From assembly GCF_017591425.1 (NCBI RefSeq), contig NW_024465369.1, forward strand, positions 31,333,501 to 31,397,500: a stretch of DNA of 64,000 nt. Reading direction: 5' to 3'. Every line of letters begins with the position of its first letter. Within the stretch, counting starts at the first letter, position 1. Origin of the DNA: Ochotona curzoniae (lineage: Eukaryota; Chordata; Mammalia; Lagomorpha; Ochotonidae). The notes beneath the pieces were generated by a model, which ran no database searches, had not been told where the DNA came from, and was given only the letters and a program-made list of their open reading frames with translations. A program made the translations under genes and the position numbers. This document shows positions 36,501 to 48,500 of this stretch, in pieces.

Positions 36501-39500
36501 ATAAAATAACATATTCTAAAAGCCAAAAGAGAGCAGTAAACATAATATGATCATGTGTAATGTTTAGAGGAAATAAGGTTCAAATCTCTGTACTGGAAGA
36601 TATTTAACAGTATGTGTATTTCTGCTGCTTACTTGAGCAGTGAAAGTATAGGCTAACAAAAACTTTTTTTGTTAAGATTCATTTATTTTTATTACAAAGG
36701 CAGATATACAGAGAGGAGGAGAGACAAAGAGGAAGATCTTTCGTCCAATGATTCACTCCCCAAGTGACTGCAATGGCTGGTGCTGCGCCAATCCAAAGCC
36801 GGGAACTAGGAACCTCTTCTGAGTGCTGGCGCAAGGTCCCAAACCTTTGGGCCATCCTTGACTGCTTTCCCAGGCCACAGCAGGGAGCTGGATGCGAAGT
36901 GGAGCTGCCAGGAATTAGAACCACCGCCCATATGGGATCCTGGCGCATTCAAGGCAAAGACCTTAACCATTACGCTACTGCACCAGGTCCTGAATGCCTT
37001 CTAATAAGATAAATCTGCTTAGAAATAGCAGGTACACTAGGACAATCAACATACTGCGAGTACTTGATGAAACACGATCATTGACCTTCAGAAAAATGTT
37101 CTTTACATCAAGGCGAGGACTTTAGTTGCTAGGCCACGCTGCTGGGCCCTCAAAGACTTTACTTTAGCTAAAACTTGGGAAATAGTGAATAAGTTGTCTA
37201 AATCCTGAACAAATCCATCCTCTACATCCTGATGGATTTTCTTTAACAGTGCTTTGTTGGTTGGACCTGCCTGTGCATCTCTCTCCCTTTATGCTATGGG
37301 GCTCCTGACATCAGAATTGGATCGTCCTCTCTCTGGCCCAGGGCCTGACATGTGGCTGGTCCATCATAAACACATGTTGCACCAAAGTCACAATTTTATC
37401 AAATAAATTGGCAAAGCAGTATGTAAAAATGGTAAGAAAGGACAAGGAAATTATGATCTAAAGTGGAGTTAAGGCATATAGTAAATAACTATATAAGGCA
37501 AACATCATCAGAGATTTAGGAATTAATGGAAAAAAGAGGGACAAAAGCCACCTTCATAAGAAAGATGATTTTCAGGCCTGTGGAATAGCCTAGCAGCTAG
37601 AGTCCTGGCCTTGCACATGCCGGGATCCCTTATGGGAGCCAGCTCTAATACTGGTGACCATGCTTCCCTTCCAGCTCCTTGCCTGTGGCCTGGCAAAGCA
37701 GTAGAGGATGGTCGAAAGCTTTGGGACCCCACACACACGTGGAAGACCTGGAAGAAGCTCCTAGCTCCTGGTTTTACATTGGCTCAGCTCTGGCCATTGT
37801 GGCCACTTGGGGAGTGAACCACAAAAAAGGAAGATCTTCCTCTCTGTCTCTCCTCTGTATATCTGCTTTTCCAATAAAAAATAAATCTTTGAAAAAGATT
37901 TTTGCCCTCAGGGCTGGCACAGTGCCATACCGGGCTAATCCTCTGCCCATCTGTACTGACATCCCCTAAGGGTACTGGTTTGTGTCCCAGTCATTCCACT
38001 TCAGATCCAGCTCCCTACTAATGTCCTGGCAAAGTAATAGAGGATGAAAGAAGTCCTTGAGCCCCTCTACCCACATTGGAGATCTGGAAGAAACTCCAAG
38101 TTTCCAGCTTCCTATCAGACCAGCTCTGGCTAGTGCAATCATTTGGGGAATAAAGCATTGGATGGAAGATCTCTCTCTCCCTCCTCTCTCTTTGTTAACT
38201 CTGACTTCCCAAGTAAAATCAGTAAGTCTTTTTTTCTAAAAAATTAAAGTTTGCCCTCATGGAATCCTGGCTACTGCTGGTGAAGGGGAGTAAGCATATA
38301 TAACTAAACAAGTTAAAGGAGCAGGTTTTGTGTGCTTTGGAAGTGAGCATCCCCTCAAGTGTACTAAAAGAATCCAGGGTAGGAGAGAAAAGGGAAGGAG
38401 ACAAAAGTAGCAGGTAAGATCGCAGAGATGAGGCTGCGGACAGCTGCACATGGGGGCAATAGAGCCCAACGGTTACTCTTAAGACTCCTAAGTTGAGATG
38501 TAAAACAAGCTGAGGATTCTGCAAGGGCAAAGCATGATCTAATCATGTAGTGCCATGTGGCCTCTGACTCCTGACTCTCCAGCCCCATCCCAAACTGCTC
38601 TCTGAGGTGACAATGGCCTCTTTCTCTGAAGGACACTTCATCTGAACATTCTATTGAGTCACTCTACCGATGGAAGTATCTAACATTAATGCCTGCTTCC
38701 TTTCTGTTCAAACTCTCCTCCTTGACATCTTCCACTCTGGAAACTATTCTTTGGTCTTCCTATTATTCCTTCTCCATTTGATGCTTAAATATGGAGTTCC
38801 CCAGGAACCACCTCTCCTTCCTTACCTGCTCACCCTCCATTGCAACCAGCAATGGTGCAGTCTTATCCCTCTGCTGGGCAAACCAGTACTTCTGACCACC
38901 TGCCAGTATTTCCAGCCAGACAGATGTCCTGGCCATGCCAAAGGTTCTTCACCCCTCATGCCCCACACTGAAATTAAGTCAATAAATGCCCTGTTGCTCT
39001 CTTCTGGATGCCGGGAAGATGGTAGACATCCAGACCAAGGGCTCCTACCAGAAGCAGCCGACCACCTTCCAGAACAAGAAGCGGGTGCTGCTGGGGAAAA
39101 TGGCAAAGAGAAGCTCCTGTGCTACTACAAGAACATCTGGCTGGGCTTCAAGATGCCCAAGGAGGCTACTGAGGAAACCTACATCAACAAGAAATGCCCC
39201 TTCACCGGAAACGTGTCCATCTGGGGGAGGATCCTGCCGGGTGTGGTGACCAAGATGAAGATGCCAACGACCATCGTCATCCGCCGCAACTACCTGCACT
39301 ACATCTGGAAATACAACCGCTTAGAGAAGCGCCACAAGAATGTGTTGGCGCACCTGTCACCCTGCTTCAGGGACGTCCAGATCGGGGACATCGTCATGGT
39401 GGGCGAGTGCCGGCCCCTCAGCAAGACTGTGTGCTTCAATGTGCTTGAGATCACCAAGGCCTCTGGCACCAACAAGCAGTTCCAGAAGTTCTGAGGCTCC

Positions 39501-42500
39501 GCTGCCCCTCCCCCACATGAAATAAAGTTATTTTCCCCATTTAAAAAAATAGAAATAAATAGAAATAAAGGCCCTCTTCATGTATAAACGATGAAACTGC
39601 CTATTCCAAAAGGTTACTTTCATATCCCAGCTTCTGAATTTTAATTTTAGATACCACTTTGCTTGTACAGTCATTTTAAAAGCTTACCTGTGTGTTTCAG
39701 CTTCTTTTTCTCTGCCCATTTGTGTGAGACGCTTTTTGGCTTTGATAAATCTTCTGATCTTTTCATCTTCCTCTTCTTGCTGCTGCTGCTCTACAGCTTT
39801 GATGATATTTTTATCATTCAAATGTTCCTTAGGAAAAAAGTGGACAGTATCCAATCACAAAATATCTTTCAATGCATCAACACCCAACAATAACCCACCC
39901 AAGGTTACCACTCTGGTTATTTCTCTCCTGGAAATTCACCCCAAAGAGATAATCAGGAAAGCACATAAAGGTTTATATACCATCCACTTTATCTCAGAAA
40001 AAAAACAAACTTGAAACAATCTAAATGCCCCATAGAGAAATGCTTAAATAAACCATAAGTCCAATGACATGAGAAGATAATACATTCAGTAAGATGACCG
40101 AAAGAGCAGAATGTGAAACATCATGGTATATTCCAATTCCACAAATACATGCATGTACAAATTTGTAATATATATATATGACTAGGAAAAATGTGCCAAA
40201 TGTTAAAAGTAGTTATCTTTAAGATTTTTTTTTAAATTTTAAAGGCAGAGTTCCATAGAGAGATAACTTCTGTATGTTGCTTCACTTCCTAAATGGCCAC
40301 AACAGCCAGGGCTGGGCCAGGCCAAGGCCAACAGCTTCACCTGATCTTCCCACAAAGGTGCAGGGCCTAAGGATTTGGGTCACCTGCTGCTGCTTTCCCA
40401 GGTGGATTAGCAGGGAAGTGGATCAGCCAGGACCTGAATGGGTGCCCATATAGCAGACCCACACTGCAGGTAGCAGCTTAACACATAATGCCATAGCATG
40501 GACCCCAATTTCAAAATTTTACCTCGGCAGAAGCACCATGTTCCTGTAATTCACCAAAATGAGGAACTCAAAGGAAAAGGAGCAAGGCACTAGATACAAG
40601 TTCTCCAAGCAAGTAAGAAAACCTGGCCGAGTTCCTTTGCACAAGTACATGTGCATTCAGGAGAAAGGTGACGTTGTAGACTTCAACAATGAGAACTCTT
40701 CAAAAAGGAATGCCCATATGTTACTGTGGCAACGCTGGAAGTCTGCAATGTAACCCAACACTGTTGAAAACAAGGGCAAGATTCTTGCCAAGAGGATAAG
40801 TATGTGTATTGAACAAGTTAAACACTCTTAAAAGCAGAGACAGCTCCACAAAATGTGTGAAGGAAAAGGATCAGATGAAGAAGGAAGCCAAGGAGACAGG
40901 GACCCGGGACCAAGTGAAGCTTCAGCCTGCTCCTCCCAGAAGCCCACATTGCTGGAGCCAACAGAAAGGACCTGAGCTGGAACCCATTCCTATGAATGCA
41001 TGGCATACTAAGTGTAAATAAAATCAACAGGTACATAGACGACTTCTAGAATACATATATAAAACCTTCCATAAACTCCTTCTAAGGAAGCTGTTCAGAT
41101 GGATTTTAAGGGAGTAATCCAGCCAAAATGAAGACATGGGATTCAGGAGATGGGAGTAGTGGCCCTGGAATGTGACACAGGATGTCCCAGGATGACCACT
41201 ATGCAGCAGCCTTAGCACAGATGCAGTCCAGAGGAAAGAAACCATGAAGGATCCTGGATGGGGAAGACCCAAGGAAAAATAAGAGCACTTAATATACTTA
41301 GCTGAACACCAAAAACCAGTAATGAATACACATTTATTTATTTTTTCCCTAATATGTAATTGGTTTTATTTGAAAGGCAGGTTTTTTTTACAAACAGAGA
41401 AGGTGAGACAGAGATTTCTGACCCGCCATTTCACTTCCCAAATGGTTGCAACAGCCAGAGCAGAGCTATTCCAAAGCAGGAATTCAGGAGCCTTCTCCAA
41501 GTCTCCCAAATGGGTACAGGAGTCCAGACTCATACCAGGCTCCCTGGTCTCCAAGACCATCAGCAGAGAGCTGGATTGGAAGTGGAGCAGCTGGGACATG
41601 GATCAAATATCCGTGTAGGATGCCAGTGCTGCAGGTATAACCGGCAATGCCACCATGCCAGCCCCATGAATATACATTTCTTAAAAGATTTATTTTTATT
41701 ATTTTTTTATTGGAAAGGCAGATATACAGAGAGGAGAGACAGAGAGGAAGATCTTCCGTCCGCCGATGCTATGCCGATCCGAAGCCAGGAGACTCTTCCG
41801 GGTCTCCCACGCGGGTGCAGGGTCGCAAAGCTTTGGGCCGTCCTCAACTGCTCTCCTGAGCCACAGGCAGGGAGCTGGAAGGGAAGCGGGGCTGCCGGGA
41901 TAGAACCAGCGCCCATATGGGATCCCGGGCGTGCAAGGCGAGGACCTTAACCACTTGCGCCACCGCGCCGGGCCCATGAATATGCATTTAACACATCTTA
42001 CTGAACAAATGGAAAAGGCAGATCACAAAAACTGACCAGAAAAGGATTTAAAGAATTGAGTCAAAACAAATGAAAGAAAAGGCAATAATTTTAACCACAG
42101 GAAAAGGAACATATATGTAACCAAAGGAATATAGTGACAGTATATTACTTGGCTTTGCAGAGAAAAATACTTATATAACTACAATGGTGATCTAAGTAAA
42201 ACTGTGACACGTTTAATGGTACAGGGAGGATGACAAGGGCAATAATGAAAAAGAGATAAATCATCAACTATAAGGACTGAGAGATCGAAAAGATCCAAAA
42301 CTGCAAAATCAAGAAACAACATTTAGAATCTGTGGTTTAAAAATCTAAACGTAGGGTATTTAAAATAGCATTTTCTACCACAAGAAACAAATATAAACTT
42401 AGGATATGATTACTTCCAGGAGGCAACAAAAATTATTCCTCTTTTAAGAAATGTGGGACTGCTTGATAAACATCAACTCTTTTAAAGATTTATTTATTTT

Positions 42501-45500
42501 TATTGGAAAGGCAGATTATGGAAAGCAGAGACATTGAGAGAAAGATCTTCCATCTGCTGGTTCACTCTAAATGGTTGCAACAGCTGGAGCTAGCCGATTC
42601 AGAGCCAATCTTGTGTTTTATATTACTTAAAAATGAAAATGGATCTTAAAGAAAAATATTAAAAAGTGTGAAATAAGGGCATGGTGTGATGGCTCAATGG
42701 CTAAATCCTTGCACTGTACATGCTAAAATTCCATTTGGGCACTAGTCTGTGTTCCAGCAGCCCTGCTTCCCATCCAGCTCCCTGCTTGTGGCCTGGGAAA
42801 GCAGTTAAGAACAATGCAAAGCCTTGGGACCCTGCATCCGCATGGGAGACCCAGAAGAGGCTCTGGCTTCAGATGGGCACAGCTCTAGCTGTTGCAGCTA
42901 CGTGGACAATGAACCAAAGGATCAAAGATCTTTCTGTCTCTGCCCTCTGTAAAAAAATAATTAATGAACCTATCAATATTATGGTTTTTGATGCACGAGA
43001 CCACATCCTCAGAAACGCATGGCAATTAGACAGCAGGTGTGTAGATGGATGGATGGAGTCTCAGAAACACAAGTTAAAGCAACCCCTATTATTTTTTAAG
43101 GACATATTAGAAGCTAGGCAAAATTGCCCTAATTAACTATGTAAAAATTGTCAAAAATAAAGAAAAAAAAAGTTAGGCAATTGCCTACTTCGGTTCTGGC
43201 CAAGCGTCTAAGAAACCCAGTTGGAGTTGCTGGTTCTTGGCTTTGGGCTGGCCTAGTCCTGGATGTGGCAGGCACTTGGGAGTAAACCAGTAGACAGAGG
43301 ATCAATGTCTCTTATCTCCAACACTCTGCCTTTCCAATCAATCAATCAATAAATAAATCTTTATTTTTAAAAACTATGCATTTGACTTTATAGTTTAACA
43401 TCTGTATTTTCAACCTACAAAAAACAGTCTCCTGCTTTCATGCATCTCTTCTTTCTTCTTTTTTAGTTTTTTCTTCATTTCTATTTCATATAATAAATTC
43501 TGTCGCTTTATTTCCTCAGCATCTTTTTCTTCATGCTTTCTCCTTCTTTCTTCTTCTTCTTCATGTTCTTTTATTCTAAACCATAAAATAATTAAAGCAA
43601 TGCAGAAAAACTGTATTTTTACAACACTCATTAGATGCTAACCTGGGATGATTTAAAGCTGTAATAAAAATTCTTACTTTCTTTTGAGAAAAGGACAGAC
43701 ATTGAAGAGCAGTGGCTAAAACTAATCCAATCTTGGCAAAACTGCCAATACTTTCCTGTCTACCTAATTTGCTTCATTTCTCACTCAAAAAACTTGTGCC
43801 AGGTGCAAGTGTCTCTTAAGAATATTAAGAATGGTGACATTATTGTACCAAAGTCCAATCTCAAGTTCCCCAACTGTAGTACTAGAAGTCATACAACATA
43901 AGCCCTGCGTCTAGCCCACCAAGAGATGTGAGACTTGCTGGGCGAAAGGAGACAAAGGTCTCCTTGGCCAAATGCCACTTTGACAGTTATTCTTTCTACA
44001 GCCCAGGCTGCATAGCTCTCCGTGCTGGCTGAGAGGTATGCCTCCACATAAGCTGTCTTTCACAGCTCCAAGAGGGGCTGTCTTACTGCACAGCCCTCCT
44101 CTGGGACACGGGCCTCTATCTCTGCCTCTCAACCCATCCCACCACCAGGCACTCCCACCATCAGTAGTTTATTGCAGACCCCAGCTCTAAGGGAGCTCTC
44201 ATGGGCAGCCAGCTATGGCATGGCAGCACACACCTGTGCTGCCTTCTTGCCCATGGCAGACTCCTGCGTTCTGTTGACCAGTCAGCAGGTGTGTAGGCTG
44301 TTCCAATGCCACTTGGCTCTGGCAGGCAGGCAGAGGGAATACTACTGAGGAATACTACTTTGGGCAGCACTCTATCTAGAAAATGCTTTCCATAGAGTTC
44401 CCCCACTGAGCTTCAGTGAGGAGCAAGTTCCCTTCCCCTTTGCCAGGGAGAGCTAGTTGTTGAGTCCATAAGTTCACCCAGTTATTGTCAAGCCAGCTCA
44501 GGAGAGGAGACTCAGTCCTGACTGATTCCTCGGTGTGGATCAAGCAGCTTGAGAGTCAAGAGTTGCTCTGTTTAGGAAGAACTAAGGAGACAGTCATCAC
44601 TGGCCACAGTGAAAACAGACTTCAAGTTCCCCCAAGAAAAACTTAATTTTCCAAGAACACTGTTCATTTATTAAAACAATGCAATATTTTATTTCCAGTA
44701 TTTCTTAGAAACCAATTCTCAGGTCAACAGTCAAGATTTAAAGGAGCACAGCATAGCAGCCTAGCAGGTAAAGTCATCACCTTGCACCCATTTGGATCCC
44801 ATATAGGTGCTGGTTCTAATCCTAGCGACCTTGCTTGCCATTCAGCTCCCTGGGAAAGCAGTGGAGCATGACCCAAAGTCTTGGGCCCCTGCATCTGGGT
44901 TGGAGGCCTGGAAGAAGATCCTGGCTCCTGACTTTGGATTGGCTCAGCTCCAGCTGTTATGGCTACTTGGGGAGTGATTCAGCGGACAGAACATCTTCAT
45001 CTCTCCTCTTATCTGACTTTCCAATAAAATAAATAAATAAATAAAAGAATAGGGTCTGGCACATTGGCTCAACAGACTAACCCTCCACTTCAAAATGCCA
45101 ATATCTTATATGGGCGTTGGTTCATGTCCTAGCTGCGCCACTTCTCATCTAGCTCCCTGCTTACGACCTGGGAAAGCAGTAGAGTATGCCTCAGGTCCTT
45201 GGGACCCTCTATCCTCATGGGAGACCTGGAAGAAGTTCCTGGCTACTTGATTTTGGAAACTCGAAATCCTCCTCTCCCAAAATTTGTTTTCAGTGATCTA
45301 AAACTTCATTCCTTTTTTCCTCAACATTCATTTACAGTCTTAGGAGTTCTTTCATATATTTCCCTCCTAACTGGCTATTGAAGTTTCCTGACTTCTTATG
45401 AGGGGGATTTTTCATCTGCAGTATAAGTCATAATTTTGTTTAAAGATTATTTGAAAGGCAGGGTTACAGAAAGAGAGGAAGAGAAAGGAAAAAATATATT

Positions 45501-48500
45501 CCATCCACTGGTTTACGCCCCAAATGACCTTAGCAACTAGAAATGAGCCGCTTTCTTGGGTACATTAACAGGGAGCTAGATTGGAAGCGGAATATCCAGG
45601 ATTCAAATCAATGTCTTTATGGGACGTCATCACACACACTGGCTTTACCCGTTAGACTGCAATGCCAGCCCCAGACACCAGGAATGTTTACTTTTTTTTG
45701 CTTTTCCTCTTGCCTTCTTATGAAGACTTTCTGTGTTTCCATAAATAGTTTCTTGGGCCCGGCACAATAGCCTAGTCATTAAGTCCTTGCCTTGCATCCA
45801 CTGGGATCCCATATGTATCCCTGTTGCTCCACTTCCCATCCAACTAGCCTGACTGTGGCCTTGGAAAGCAGTATAGGATGACCCAAAGCCTTGGGATCCT
45901 GCACCCATGTGGGCAACCCAGAATAAGTTCCTGGTTCCTGGCTTCAGATTGGTTTAAAACCCTACAAGCTTGTTCTCTTGCTTCTGTCAATACCATGTGA
46001 CAATTTCCACCAGGGAGCTGCATCATGCCAAACCTTAAATGCATACATGTGGAGATTAGAACTCTTCCCCACAGCAAGGAGAGAATCGAACCAGTCCTAC
46101 AGTTCGTTGAAAATCTGGCCACCTAAGTCTAGGTTAGATCAACCAACGCCATCTAACACACAAACACATGGGATAAATGTTTATGGGTACACATCACTAG
46201 AATGTGTGGTTGTTGTTAGTATTATTTTGGCAATAGTAACCAATCTATAGTCTTCGGTTAAGGGAACAATTGGAATTTAATCCTCAGACTCTTTTTGTAC
46301 TAAGTATTTTAATATGCATTACTTTTATAGTAAAATAGTGCTATATTTATTATGAGAAGACAAGGTACGAACTGTTAGTTTGGATATACATACTGTTTAA
46401 GGTGATCATTAGCAAGAGCCACCCTTTCTGTCCGTTGTTTTTCTGCTTTTTCTTGCTCTTCTTTAAAAGCTTTCTGAATATCAAGTTTCATTTGTTCTTC
46501 CCATTTTTTGTCTGACTTTATCTTAGACTTTTTGAATTCAATCTGGGCATCACGTTCTTTCATAACTCTACTAAGAAGAAGTCCTGACTACAAAAAAAAT
46601 GGAAGTATTTTAAGAAATGATGTTTATACATAGATAAGCTAAATATATGTATATACAATGTATGCATAAAACTAAGAAAATTCAAGTATTACATGAAAAT
46701 TTTTCACTCTTTCTGTTTGGAAAAATTGATACTGTTTTGCATGTTCAATGGCCTTCTTTCTTTCTCTTTGTTTGTATAGTGCTTCTTCTATATCAAGAAT
46801 TTGTCTTTCTGCCTCAATTTCTTCATCACGCTTTTTTTTGGCTTCAAGTTTCTGCTCTTTCATTCCCTACAGAAAACAAAATTATTATTTTCCAAAATAA
46901 TTTTTACCAACAATAATTGTGTACAACTATTAGCCACAGTGTGGCATTCATATCACATTAGCAGGTAACAAGATCAATATTATAGTGTGCTATCTCATAC
47001 AATGACCATACTACGCAACAATGAAAATAATTGATCATGGGCCCGGCAGCATGGCCTAGCAGCTAAAGTCCTCACCTTGAACGACCCGGGATTCCACATG
47101 GGCACCGGTTTTAATCCCAGCAGCTCCATTTCCCATCCAGCTCCCTGCTTGTGGCCTGGGAAAGCAGTCGAGGACGGCCCAAAGCCTTAGGACCCTGTAC
47201 CCACATGGGAGACCTAGAAAGAAGTTCCTGGTACCGGGCTTCGGATCGGCGCAGTACCAGCCCTTGTGGTCACTTGGGGAGTGAACCATCAGACGGAAGA
47301 TCTTCCTCTCTGTCTCCTCCTCTCTGTATATCTGACTTTACAATAAAAATAGTTAAATCTTTTTTTTTTAAGATTTATTTATTTTATTGGAAAATCAGAT
47401 ATACAGAGAGGAGGAGAGACAGAAAAGAAGAACTTCCATCCAATGATTCACTACCCAAGTGACTGCAATGGCCGATGCTATGCCGATCCAAAGCCAGGAG
47501 CCTGGAACTTCTTCTGGGTATCCCACACGGGTGCAGGGTCCCAAGTCCTTGGACTGCTTTCCCAGGCCACAAGTAGGGAGCTGGATGGGAAGTGGGGCTG
47601 CCGGGATTAGAACTGGCACCCATATGAGATCCTGGCGCGTTCAAGGTGAGGACCTCAGCTGCTAGGCCACGCCGCCGGGCCCAAAATAAATAAATCTTAA
47701 AAAAAAGTATACACTGTAAATATGTTTACATTATGTCACTTATTCTTAGACAAGCTGCTGAAAATGGTTTTTAATGTACTTTATGAAATTTTACACACTA
47801 AAATAATCATAAAAGAAGCATAAGAGAACTAAGAAAGCAGAGCCCATGGATGTGTAATACATCAGCAATACTTACTGCATATGTATTCGTCCAGTGTTTT
47901 ACCACTTCTTGGGATCGCAAATGCATTTCCTTCTTGGCCTTTCTTTCTGCACGCAGAGATGCGGCTTCTCTTGTCAAACTGTCAAGGCTATCCTGAATCC
48001 TTTTCCACTCATCGTGTGGAATTATGGTGACCTGGCGGAGATCTACTTTGCTAGGTAGAAGAGGTGGATAGGAAACTTGGTCTTCTTCAAACTTTCTTAT
48101 TCCTAATAAAAATTTAAAATGATTATTAGAAAATTTCAGGGAGAATTTAAGTGACTTTTTTTCTCAGAAATATTTATATTGTCATGCTACCTGAAACTCA
48201 GTCCAAATGCTTAATGTACTCCTGTTATTGTTTTTTTTTTAAAGATTTATTTTTATTATTATTTTTATTGGAAAGGCGGATATACAGAGAGGAGAGACAG
48301 AGAGGAAGATCTTCCGTCCGATGATTCACCCACCAAGTGAGCGCAACGGCCTATACTATGCCGGTCCGAAGCCAGGAGCCTCTTCAGGGTCTCCCACGCG
48401 GGTGCAGGGTCCCAAAGCTTTGGGCCGTCCTCAACTGCTTTCCCGGACCACAAGCAGGGAGCTGGATGGGAAGTGGGGCTGCCGGGATAGAACCGGCGCC

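Noticed and set aside
41360..41950. 196-codon open frame on the plus strand
   Set aside because: It runs through two adjacent antisense SINEs. Similar frames with the same peptides recur at many SINE copies (for example 12294, 48337, 53048, 54268).
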